DNA of 64,000 nt from Linum tenue (lineage: Eukaryota > Streptophyta > Magnoliopsida > Malpighiales > Linaceae): positions 16,827,475 to 16,891,474 of the forward strand of contig CAMGYJ010000008.1 of NCBI GenBank assembly GCA_946122785.1, written 5' to 3'. The first letter of the stretch is position 1. Every line of letters begins with the position of its first letter. Shown in pieces: positions 12,468-22,739 of this stretch. Under the pieces are notes generated by a model that was not told where the DNA came from, did not search any database, and saw only the letters and a program-made list of their open reading frames with translations. Made by a program: the position numbers and the translations under genes.

Positions 12468-13058
12468 CTGAGGAATCCTTGAAGCTTGGTAGCAGTTAAT
12501 GTAGGAGTGGTTGTTTAGGTAGTTTGGTTAAATCGTACGACGATGTACCCTTTTGGTGAACAAGTAGTTGTAGTTATATTAGCCTCATTTTGGTAATCAG
12601 TTGCCTATTTGGTGAACTGATGCAGTCTTTGATTGATCTTGTAAATCGGATGATGATGATGACTTGCTCATTTTGTGATCTTTTTAGGCTGTTATCTAAT
12701 CAGATGACTATTAAGAATGATAGCAAGCCTTTTGTTCTTTGTCTTTCACCTTTTGATTGCCAAGCAGGTTTATTAACAATGATAATGTTCTTTTCTTTCA
12801 TGACATTCAGCTTCCATCACCAGATACTCAACTTCAAAGTACATGACACAACACACACAACACACATTACACCTTGCAAGTTAAACACAAACACAATTAA
12901 CATTTTGATTACGATTAATAACAAACACAATCAACATTTAAAATCCGACTACAACAGCTGTGAATACACATTGCATCATTCCCCATCAGACCCACCCATT
13001 CTTAATTCCCTATCAAATTTGACTACAGATTGCATTCCCCCATCAGACTCACCCATTC
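12468..13058. other. Spacer between convergent MULE genes
   Basis: AT-rich stretch between the transposase stop (12465-12467) and the stop of the zf-GRF gene (13059-13061). It holds the 3' ends of both transcripts and CA-rich repeats such as CACAACACACATTACACC. I see no separate gene. Confidence 0.6.
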
Positions 13059-16000
13059 TTAATTCCCTTTCCAAAGACAAAAGAACAGAGCTGCAGAGAA
13101 AAGGAAGAGTAGCACTTCTTTGCTACTAAAAGTCGACACCCTTCCTTGCTGCCTATTCTCCAGCTCGCGCAGCTAGGGGTGGGCGTCCGGTCGGTTCGGT
13201 TTGAACCGAACCGAACCAGGTTATGCCGAGTTTCCGAATTCCCCAACGCCCCGACCGAATTCGAACCGATTTGTAATTCGGTTCGGTTTGGTTTGGTTCG
13301 GAGGCTCAGACCGAAATAGCACATCTCCCCTGCTGCCCCTTTTTGTCTGCTGCCTTTTTCTTTTTTTTGGTAAAAATTTGACATGGGTTGGCTGCTCACT
13401 GGTCACTGCTGCCAAGTTCTTCCAAATCCATTACATTCATACATTACATATTACATTCAAGCATATTCAACACAAACACATTACATTCATACATTGCATC
13501 AAGTTCTTCCAAATCCAAATATTCATTACAACACAAATGGTTCTAAGTTCAAACTAACAAAAGCAAGGTAACTAATGTCTAAATTCCAAGCATAACTTGT
13601 ACAAACTCTAAAGGTCTTGCTTCTTGGCTCTTCCCTCTTGGACAATTGACACCTTTAAATTCGAAAATAGTACAATAAACACGAAACAGTGATGGTTAGT
13701 GATTAATAAGTTTAGAGCTAATCACAAGTAACCAAGTAGAATAAAATCATTAGTTCTTACCTTTGAAGTCATCAAGAATGCATTCAAATTTCAAACATCA
13801 GAAGTATCACCACAAGCACTACTAGATGCACCGCCATCGTTCCTCCTCCCACTCGCTACATTGGAAGTCGAGGTAGATGAAACTAGAGTATCTCTTATAG
13901 AGATTGCATTCATCAACTTGTCCAATTCTGTATGATTAAATAGACTCAAAATTAGTCATGACATAAAAATTAATCATGTTATAAATATGTAATGCTAAAT
14001 TTGAAACTTTACCTTCATCTATTTTCTCAACTTCTTCTGGATCCTCCTCGATTGATGGTGGTGCAGAATCACCTCGAATCCAATCCGAGCTACAAATTAA
14101 AGCCTCTACTATCTTAGGAGTCAATGAACTTCTGAAATCATCTAGAATCCTCCCACCAGCGCTAAAGGCAGAATCAGATGCAACGGTAGAGATTGGAACC
14201 GCTAGAACATCCTTAGCCATCATGGAAAGGGCAGGAAACCTCAAGCTGTTAACCTTCCACCAACCTAGTACATCAAATTTGAGCACCATTGGCTCGTCTT
14301 CCTCATGAAGGTATTTCTCAAGCTCGGATTTGTTTACCGCCCCTACAATTTGCTCTCTATGCTTTCTGTATTCAGCAAGTAGATCAAGCTCATCAGCATC
14401 ACAATCCTCCACAATTGGGGCCAAAGAAGTAGAGGCATTCTTGCTTTGTTTTGACTTCCAAAGCTGTTCATAGTGAGCAAATAGATCAAATGTACCTTTT
14501 TTGTCACCACAACCCTTTCGCATATGAACATTCATAGCATTGGTACCATTAAGAAATGGATCGGCATCATACTCCTTCCCACACTTCATACACCTTGACA
14601 TCTTGTATCCGTCCGGGGCATTGAACTTTGTGAATTGCGTCCAACATACAGCTCTTGACTTCATCTCCTTTCTTTTTGATTTTAGAGGTGTTTTGGTCGT
14701 AGAACCGGGACGGGCAGCAGCTTCCTCCACCTCCACGGGAGCATCACCCGCCGATGAATCCTCTTCCTACACAATCAATAATTAAACACAATCAATAATT
14801 AACACAAACATCAAATTGCCTTCTCCTAAAACAACCAAATTGCCTATCTTGACAATTGACAGGGCCTCGGCCTCTCCCATCTATTTTCATTGCAGCAACA
14901 ATTAATAACATCAAATTGCCTATCTAAAACAACCAAATTGCCTCAACAATTAATAACAAATCTGCCAAAACATTCAAACTCAACAATTAATAACAAATCT
15001 GCCAAAACATTCAAACTCAACAATTAATAACGGAATAACCTACCAAAACATGTACATTCTCAGCTGGAATTTGTTGACTGGTGTTGGTGGAGCCGCCGGT
15101 ATTCTTTTTTTTGCTCGGTTTCCGACTGGTGGAGGTAGTCATGTCGATTGTGGCTTTGGAAGTTTGGACTTTGGAGTCTGACTTCGGAGTTGGAGTCGGC
15201 AGAAGATTGAGAATCAGTGGCGTGGCGTCGACGTCGGGAGGAGACTCGGCAGCCGGCAAGTTGGGTCGGGGTCAGTGGTCAATACCCACTGGGTGGGATT
15301 GCGAGAGGCGGAGAGCTGGAGAACGGTGCCTGGCGGCTGGCGGCGAGGCGGGCGAGCAGTGAGGTTGAGGATCGAGTTGACGTCGTCGTGCTCGGGGCTC
15401 GGGCAGTGGAGTGGAGGAGGAGTCGCAGTCGGGTCGGCAGTCGCTGCAAGCGTCGGAACTCGGAATCGGACAGTTCCCCAGTGGCGGCCAGTTCAATTCA
15501 ACTTCTCTTTCCCTTTGTCGCGATTTCGTCAATTCGGCGCCTAGGTTTAGCTCGTAGACGACGGTGGCGGTGTGCTGGGGTCGAGACGTCGAGTGGACTT
15601 GGGTACTGCTGGGGTCGAGTGGACTTGCCAAGGGGAGCAGCCGAGCAGGCCTAGCCGCCCTGGGCCCAGGAAGCCCAATCCAATTTGTTGGACTAGGGCG
15701 GAGTGGACTGAACTAAGAAGGCTGGGCCTCCAGTATTGGGCTGAGAAATTCAGGCAGTGGGTTAAACTATTCGGAATTCGGTCGGTTATTCGGAATTTTG
15801 GTTCGGTTCAAACGAACCTGATTTCCGAAGTTTCCCCTATTTGCAGCCGAATTTCGAACCTAACTACAAATATTTCGGATTCGGTCGGTTTTTATTCGGT
15901 TCGGTAAAACCGAACCTAATGCCCACCCCTACGCGCAGCCGAAGATGGAGGTGGAGAATCAAATACTTCACGTTCTCATCAAGAGCCGGGTCATGCCATC

Positions 16001-17844
16001 TAAAGTAGTTGCAAGCTCCCGTTCTCTGTACAAACGCAAAACAAGGAAAAGAAATTTGAGAACCCAGCAATTGAATAGAGCAGCAACGGTTGAACAGAGC
16101 AGCAGAAGAAAGAAAAGCACAGGAAGAAGAAGAAGAAGAAGAAGAGAGGAAGAAGACGGGGAGTTGGTCTTAGGCAAAATACACTTGTATAGCCAAAACT
16201 TTGACGATTTTGCCAAATATAGCCACTTTTGACGAAATACCAAATATAGCCATTTCCGTCCAATTCTTTGACGGCGTGACTTACGGTGCTGACTGGATTA
16301 ATGGATAATCCGATGTGGCGATTTTCGTCCGGTAAGTATTTTCCACGTGGAATTAAAAAAAAAAAAACAGATCAGCCACGCACGCCCTCTCTCTTCCTTT
16401 TCATTTTTCCTTTCCTCCACAGTCGACATCTTCTTCCCTTCGAACCCTACTCCCCCCGACGAAGACCACGAACAGCTGAGGCGAAGTCCAGAACGGCGGC
16501 GGTGTACGCCGACGAGGAGCGCCCCTTTCCCCATCGATCCCGGCAACGACAAACAAAACCCCTTTCCTCCTCATACCAGATTTTCCTCCCACCCAAAACC
16601 CATTTCCCGATCGATCCCATCCCAAAACCCCTTTCCTCCGAGTCGGCGGCGATGCTTCCAGGTGGTTAATAGAGGGTCGGCGGAGGCGGCGATGCTTGGT
16701 GAGTCGGGTCGGGGGAGCGGTAGTTTGGGAATTTCATTTCTGTTTTCTGTTCCCACCCTTTCTCCCTCTCCTTCCCTTCCCCACAACAAAGAAACTTTTG
16801 CTCGAATACCCTTTGTTTGCTTTCCCATTCCATCATATCACAGAGAGAGAGAGAGAGAGAGAGCGCAGAGAGATAGGTAGACAGAGAGGCAAAGCGCAGG
16901 GAACGAGCTGAAAGGAAATAAAGAGAGGTAGAGGGAGAGAGGGCGTAGCTCTGAATCTAATTTCTAGGGTTCTTCCGAATCCCCAAATTTACCATTTCCC
17001 AATCCATTGCTTCGCCGTCACCACCACCTGCTTCGTCTTCGATTTCGGCCTTGGACAGCTTTAATGGTGGCGTTGTTGCTGATTCGCTGCTGCTTGCTTC
17101 TTCCCCAATCCACACTCCCGTTCTAGATGACTCCACCTCCACCAACCGAATGGCTCCGTTCCTCCCCTCTCTCCTCCTCTTCGCCCTCCTTGCTGTCGCC
17201 GTCGCGGGTTCTTCTGCTTCTCCTTCTTCCGATTCCGATGAATCAGCAGCCTACCTCTCCCTATTTCACCAAAAAATTGTCAGGTCGGGTTGAACAGCGG
17301 AGGCGAAGGGGTAACCGTTCAGAGGAGGCGGCGGGCCTCCTTTAATCAGCGGCGGCCGTGCAGAGGAGGGGCGGCGGTGATGGGTTCTGAAACCCTAGAT
17401 TCAATGGGGGAAGTGAAAAAGAAAGAGGAAGGAGAACGAGGCTCGCGTCCCCGATTTTTTAAGGCTGCCGAAATTTTTTTTTTTTTTTTAATGACGTGTC
17501 GTCCTACATGTCACTGAAGTATGAGGTGTAAGCGACGGAGAGGCTGAGAAGGCAGCCAAGTCAGCATTCCGTTTATTCCACTAACGGTGTCATTAACACT
17601 GTTAAAGAATGTAACGGAAATGGCTATATTTGTCATCAAACATTCAAATTTCTAGCTATATCTGGTATTTCGCCAAAAATGGTTATTATTGTCACAAACG
17701 TCAAAGTTTTGGCTATGCAAGTGTATTTTGCCTTGGTCTTACTCCAAACTTTGCGCACCCGTAAAACCTCCTACCCGGATTTGCATCTGTCCAACTCGTT
17801 CTCAGATCGGCTGGATCTCCACAATGACAGCAGGGACCGGCCAT
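13059..17844 (-). CDS. zf-GRF zinc-finger / C-terminal membrane-anchor protein, interrupted by two transposons
   Basis: Exon 1 is 17844-17743 (34 codons, MAGPCCHCGDPADLR...NPGRRFYGCAKFG). A GTAAGA donor follows and the acceptor CAG precedes 16025. Exon 2 runs 16025-15932 and resumes at 13165-13059, once the hAT and one copy of its duplication are ignored. The sum is 100 codons plus stop with no break. Zinc ligands are visible as CHCG, FYGC and ACNYFRW, the GRF-finger pattern (Cys-Cys-Cys-Cys). The C-terminus (VLLFLFSAALFFCLW) is a membrane segment. The family resembles plant At4g04775-like proteins of unknown function. An in-frame TGA just upstream supports the start. The smaller MULE sits in the intron and the hAT in exon 2, so the gene is disrupted today. 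Placement between MULE TIRs, convergent to the transposase, recalls mudrA/mudrB of maize MuDR. Confidence 0.82.
13174..15931. mobile_element. hAT transposon, internally deleted, inserted in the MULE's zf-GRF gene
   Basis: The ends are TAGGGGTGGGC... and ...GCCCACCCCTA, flanked by a perfect 8-bp duplication CGCGCAGC (13166-13173 and 15932-15939). An 8-bp duplication and this terminal pattern define hAT. Subterminal regions are packed with CGGTTCGG/CCGAACCG repeats, including a near-perfect hairpin at 13192-13213. The length is 2,758 bp. It carries a spliced minus-strand gene for a truncated transposase, with GC-rich DNA upstream (15260-15670). Confidence 0.94.
13791..15259 (-). CDS. hAT transposase derivative: BED zinc finger joined to dimerisation domain, catalytic core absent
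   Basis: Three exons on the minus strand fit: 15259-15044, 14766-14013 and 13927-13791. All are GT..AG with consistent phases and give 368 codons plus stop with no internal break. The N-terminal ~70 residues are Ser/Thr/Pro/Lys-rich. A BED-type finger follows (CMKCGKEYDAD ... MNVHMRKGC, C2-H-C style). The C-terminal hAT dimerisation domain then comes almost directly (LGWWKVNSLRFPALSMMAKD, VASDSAFSAGGRILDD). Full hAT transposases are usually 600-700 residues with an RNase H-like catalytic core between these parts; that core is missing. The product could bind element ends and dimerise but not cut, so it may act as a competitor of active transposase. That role is inference. Confidence 0.85.
16173..17732. 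mobile_element. Non-autonomous MULE nested in the intron of the zf-GRF gene
   Basis: The ends are GGCAAAATACACTTG and the inverse CAAGTGTATTTTGCC, with a perfect 9-bp duplication TTGGTCTTA at 16164-16172 and 17733-17741. The TIRs extend imperfectly for more than 100 bp (GCCAAAACTTTGACG, GAAATACCA, ATAGCCATTTCCGT). There is no transposase inside. The GC-rich, exon-like interior (about 16370-17450) suggests captured host sequence (Pack-MULE type). It inserted a few bases inside the zf-GRF intron donor and left the GTAAGA intact. Confidence 0.9.
17150..17293 (+). CDS. Possible captured exon with signal peptide inside the small MULE
   Basis: The frame from ATG 17150 gives 47 residues beginning MAPFLPSLLLFALLAVAVAG, a convincing secretory signal peptide with a cleavage-type SSASP context. 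An acidic stretch and a TGA follow. The same frame extends upstream to 17051. The surrounding DNA is GC-rich and reads like the 5' leader and first exon of a host gene. I do not recognise the parent gene and there is no sign of downstream exons, so expression and function are unknown. Confidence 0.35.
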   Translation: MAPFLPSLLLFALLAVAVAGSSASPSSDSDESAAYLSLFHQKIVRSG

Positions 17845-17991
17845 TTCTCAAGCTCGAAGAAGAAGGTTCTGTCGAAGGGGGCTTTGATTGGGGAAATTAA
17901 CCCTAATATAGATGGAAGAATGGGAGGGAAACCCACTTTTTTTTCCCGCCCAAGCCATGTCAGCGATTAGTTGGACTAAAAAACAGCTTTT

Positions 17992-18177
17992 CGTGTTCCA
18001 GCTTGGCACCCCGTTTGCCACGTCAGCAAAAGTATAACGGCGTTGACGGTGTGTAACGGCGAGTGACCAATGATGACATAAAGGTGTATTATCAGTGGCT
18101 GAATTGAAGCGAAATGGATTCGGGTGGCTAACGTGTTACAAAAGTGTAATATGGGTGACCAAACTTGCAATTCACCC
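17992..18177 (-). repeat. Right terminal inverted repeat of large MULE
   Basis: Inverse partner of 8617-8803, ending GCAATTCACCC and followed by the target duplication at 18178-18187. It lies about 150 bp upstream of the start codon of the minus-strand zf-GRF gene and probably supplies its promoter. Confidence 0.94.
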
Positions 18178-18572
18178 TTATTTCATTGTAAAATGATTTA
18201 CCGTGTAGAATTCATTATCAAATGAAATCTTGTGTTTAGTATGTCATATTCAAATCGTTAGAAATAAAATAAATTGTCATGTAGAATTCATTGTTAAATG
18301 AATTCATGTGTTTGGTATGCCATAAGTATAAGTAATTTAGTTAATAAAAGAGGATAATTATGTCATTCTATTATAATTAGTAAATACTTGTGGAATTCAT
18401 TTGGGAAAATTTCATCTCAATTCCTCAGAATTGCTATAACTAGTTCCAATTCCATAGAATTCAAAATTTAGAATTGCAAATGAATTCTCTTATATATCAA
18501 ACACAAAAATGTTTCATTTCAAAATAAATTTCTCAAAATTTATGGAATTAATTTATACCAAACGGTATGTTA

Positions 18573-20340
18573 GAGTTTTAAAATTCATCAACATACACTG
18601 AATTTATTATTCTGTATTCATACGATAACCTTTTCTGTATATTGTTTGGTTGGGTTTTCTCAATAAAAAAAAATAGGATGGATAAAATAAGGAATTTGGT
18701 CCATATTGATCCCCACGAAATATTCCATATATTCTCAACAACCTTCTTAATCGTGATTGGATTGTGTCTGTTTCCCATCTACAAAATATATAATGGCAAA
18801 ACATGGGTTGGATTTTCAGGGATTTGAAAATGGAGGCTTGAGAGTGATTCACGGATGGGCTTTGTTGTCATTTTACATTCACCAAATAAATGATGCTATG
18901 CGTTTTGATGTTCAGTTGTTCATAGCTAAATTCTGACTCCCATAGATGGCTATTGTAGGGCCCAATTAGGTCTAGATGGGCTTCACATTAATTCATGCAA
19001 CTATCCAAGTTATCGGTGAACCCTCATATCCAAACTACAACTCTAGCACATCCATTCCAATTAAAACGCATGCAGATCTCAATCAAGAAAAATATCTCTC
19101 AAACATCAAGCCTGAAATTTTTACAATCAGCAAGCAGCCAATTTCCCACCAACCAACAATTTGTCAAGATCTAAAGCCCACCTTATAATTTTCTGCCTAA
19201 CCAAAAAACAACGAAAGATGAACAAGATAGATAGAACGGACCCAAAATGAAATTTCACAAACTATCAAACTATTCACTCAGTTGAGGAATGAGCGGCTAT
19301 CAGTACGCCGGGCTTCAGGTGCTTCGTTTCACACTGCCAACTGTGAATGGAGAAGAAGAATTTTGAAGGCAAAGTTGAAGAAGGACTTGGGAGGTTTCTA
19401 GGTTTTTTCCGATTCCGGACAGTGGGAAATATAGTGAATTAGAAAGCTTTTTTGTCTGTTCTTTTCTTGCTTCCATTTTATCTAATTAGAAAGAGCAAGA
19501 AGTAGAAAAATAGAAGGAAGAAGAAGAAGAAGAAACTAGAGAGAGACGTTGGGCGGCTGACCTTGATGAGAAATCACAATGGGAGGGCTTATATGGGTCT
19601 GGACTCTGGCCACATCAATATGACCAAATTACCCTCCTCTAATTGTCAGAAATAACTGCTGAAAACAATTTATAAAAATTAATTTTTAAATGCAGCTGAT
19701 GCGGGAGCTCAAATAGAAACGCTTTATATTCCATTACAAGTGTACAACTATTCTACCACTTAAACTACTATAAAAAATTTTGAACATTCAATTGGAAATT
19801 CATAATTTTGTTCCTTCAACATAGTCCAGTTTATATATTCAATCGCCAAAATCAATTAATATAACTAATATAATATCGCATTTTAATTGCGATCTCAAGG
19901 TTGTGTTTTCATGTTCTCGCTCTTATTCGTGAATTGGTTTTCTAAGATAAAAATTAGGCATTTAATTGTAATTTCCCTCTGCCTTTCTTAAGTGGGTATT
20001 TATTTTAGTAGGATGACAATGACACTTGGCTAATTTTTTTCATTAAGTCATAGCCTCAAATACACGTGGGCATCAAGTGAAAATGCAATTCATACAAGTA
20101 GGTTCCACGTGTTTTTCTTTTTTGCTTCTCTTGCCCAATTATTATTACAAATACATCGAACTGAACAACCGAATTTGCTTCACATCACATCATGCAATTT
20201 GAACAAATCACATTAAATCCAAATATTTGGATCCAAATATAACATGACACCAAAAAAAGTGATCAGGCAAACTAACAGCATACGACACAAAGAAGGGATG
20301 GGAAAGAAAGGAAAATAGTTTGCGGAGAAATAAGAAAAAG
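18573..20340. other. AT-rich intergenic region
   Basis: No supported gene. It contains a GAA-rich microsatellite near 19511-19535 and short open frames without recognisable content. The right part (about 20150-20340) is the upstream region of the F-box gene. Confidence 0.55.
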
Positions 20341-20952
20341 GCTTCTAATGGCGCCTCTCAGTTCTCACCCTCTCTCCTTCTGACTATAATCGAGTGAAAA
20401 AGGTGATGATTATCACCGCCATTGGGCATTGCGCCTGGCAGGTACTGGTCATCTCAAGCTACAGAGAAGAAAACCCCACTCCACAAAACTTCCTTGGGAA
20501 GTATTGCAGTAACCTAGAAACAAACTCCCTTCAGCAGTCGTTACCTTGCCTCTTTCAGTGAGCTTAAAACCGTGAGGTTTGTGTTCGCCCAACTATAGTC
20601 TGCGGTGTGGGTTTCGGCGACCAATCTCGTCCCCAATTTGGTTCTGGAACTGAAAAGGAACCGAATCCCAAGCCCTAACTTGAAGCTCTGCTGCACCAAG
20701 GATCCTGTCCACTAAGCAACGCAGAGAAAAATCGAGGGTCTCGGCGGTTTCAGCATTTTGGCTCCCGCCTTTTCGTGAACAAGGTAATTACTACTCTATC
20801 TGATTTGGTATATGATATACACTGATGGTTAATTGCTAGAACTCAGGAGAAGCTTGCATATGTCTGTCAGTATATATATGCTTGAATCACCTCATTGGCT
20901 GATATGTTGGTTTGGGGTTACTTGTTTGGATCTTTGTGTAGAAGTGGCAGGG

Positions 20953-22474
20953 ATGAACGGAATGTGCGAAGCAAGTGCCGATAGAATTACCAACCTTCCT
21001 GTGGAGGTAATACAGCGGATTCAGTTATTGTTGCCCACCCGACGTGCTGCCCAAATGGCCACCTTGTCAACAAAGTGGAGGCGCCATTGGAGAAGTATCC
21101 CTCAACTTAAGTTCTTTGCTGCCAACTCAGCTGATCAAGATGAGATGATGATGATGAACAAGTTTATGTTCACCGTATACAAAGTTCTCTTGCTTCATGA
21201 TGGGCCAATAACAAATTTTAAGCTTGCGTTTGGTGGATTAAGCCCCTGCTTACACAATGAGATTGATCAAATCATCATCTATCTTTCTGATAGAGGTCTC
21301 CGTGAGTTCACCCTTAGCTTTCCTTCCCCTGACAGTGTGATTTACAAGTTACATTCTGCCTTGTTTTCTTGTCTTCACCTAAACGGCCTGAAACTCATCA
21401 ATTGCGAATTTAGACAACCATCACGATTTCTGGGGTTTAGTAAGCTTACCCGTCTTCTTCTGATTCGAGTTACCTTGCCCACTGATTTCTTTGACAATTT
21501 CCTTCCCGATGCTTAAAATCTTCTGCCTTATGTATTGCCATGGTATCCCATGTAATCTTGAGATTGTGAATTCATGTCTCCAAAGTTTCAACTTCTATGG
21601 GGAGTTTCAGAGAATCTGCTTCAAGGGTACTCCACGTCTGAAGGAAGTTACTATTTTTGACTATAAACACAATGAAAACGTCGAGACGACTCCAGATATG
21701 GTAGCTTTCTTTGCTTCTCTGCCAACACTCCAACGATTTTCTGCTGACTTTAAGTTCTTAGAAGTAAGTCTGATTGTTTCCTGTTTATAACTTTTTCCCG
21801 GTTCTTTAAAAAATTGGGTTTCTGATACTCATTTGGGTTTGTTCCCAAATTAGTACCTTGCTGCAGGTTATAACAACGTCCCCACCAAGCTTCCTGCTCC
21901 TCTGCACAAGTTAAAATTCCTCCAGATCTGTAATTTTGACTTTGGCAGCTTGAGGAATGTGCGTGCTATTGTTTGTCTGATTATGAGTTCCCCCAATCTG
22001 TTTGAGCTCAAGATTCAGGTTGGTTTGTGTTGTCAATCTACTTAAAAGTTATTTTCAAAGAATGTAATAAGTATCTATATATGGGGTTATATAAAATATA
22101 GTTCATTTTCTTACTTGGTTCCTTTTCAAATTTTCTTGTAGATGGACACTGAGCTAAATCAGCCTGCAACTAATGATGCAGTACCAAGCTTAGTAACCTT
22201 GTTGGAAGCAGAACACTGCGGTGGATCCGGTTTGTTGCAGCGCCTTAAAGTGCTCGAGGTCGCATATGTTCGTGGGACACAGGTTGAGTTGGAGCTCGTA
22301 AGGTTCATACTAGCCACTGCCCCACTACTTGAGAGGGTTCATATTTTACCCTGTCGCCGCAAGTTGAAGCTCAGAAAGGCTTTTAAATTCATAAAGACGA
22401 TGATGCAGTATAAGCGTGCTTCTAAAGAAGCTGAGGTCATATATGCAGAGACTTACTCGGCACTGCGTCGTTAA
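20953..22474 (+). pseudogene. F-box/LRR protein gene (At1g13570-like), one frameshift
   Basis: Coding exons are 20953-21763, 21854-22018 and 22142-22474, all with good GT..AG junctions in phase 0. A leader intron (about 20782-20950, donor AAG/GTAATT, acceptor GGCAG) places the start at ATG 20953. The protein opens with an F-box (ITNLPVEVIQRIQLLLPTRR...LSTKWRRHWRSIP). Leucine-rich repeats follow, with an FBD-like end (RFILATAPLLERVHI). Such proteins join SCF ubiquitin ligases through SKP1 and select targets with the repeats. The frame breaks at a CCC run (21505-21507), where one extra C appears to shift +1 and create the TAA at 21514-21516. Everything downstream is open, so this is either a very young pseudogene or an assembly error in an intact gene. 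Confidence 0.82.
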
Positions 22475-22739
22475 TTGTCATTCAGCGGTCATTGCAATAT
22501 CATCTTCTGCATATCAACTCCGGGAAGGATGCTCTGGGGACATGTGGGAATCTCTGTTGTAGCTTGGTTTAATATTAGTTTATATCCTTGAATGCAAGTA
22601 GTTATAAGTTTGGAACAAAAGTTTGACAACCAGCTGGATCCTAATGCCTGTTGTTTTAACGTGTTAATGACTAGTGTTAATTATGTATGGAGGAACATGA
22701 AATGTGCAAGGCGTTGTAGTGTTAGTATTTGTAAGAATA

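Larger units (their letters stand above)
8617..18177. mobile_element. Large Mutator-like element (MULE) with two convergent genes
   Basis: The element is bounded by ~187-bp inverted repeats (8617-8803 and 17992-18177) starting GGGTGAATTGCAAG. I see essentially one base of length difference between them. A perfect 10-bp target duplication TTATTTCATT lies at 8607-8616 and 18178-18187. Inside are a mudrA-type transposase gene reading rightward from the left TIR and a zf-GRF gene reading leftward from the right TIR. Their stop codons are 592 bp apart. A hAT (13174-15931) and a smaller MULE (16173-17732) inserted later. A 9-11-bp duplication with long TIRs and a MULE/SWIM transposase is diagnostic of the Mutator superfamily. 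Confidence 0.95.
8577..18569. mobile_element. Harbinger-like MITE split by a large MULE
   Basis: The left end is CAGACCGTTTGGTATC at 8577. The right end is the inverse, ATACCAAACGGTATG, ending at 18569. Both are flanked by TTA (8574-8576 and 18570-18572). Without the MULE insertion the element is only about 420 bp, AT-rich and non-coding. The 3-bp TTA duplication and short TIR suggest a PIF/Harbinger-type MITE. It is the outermost shell of the nest. Confidence 0.6.

Noticed and set aside
20833..20952. Upstream ATG (20833) as F-box start
   Set aside because: It would lie in the leader intron suggested by AAG/GTAATT and GGCAG. The extra residues do not look like an F-box N-terminus.
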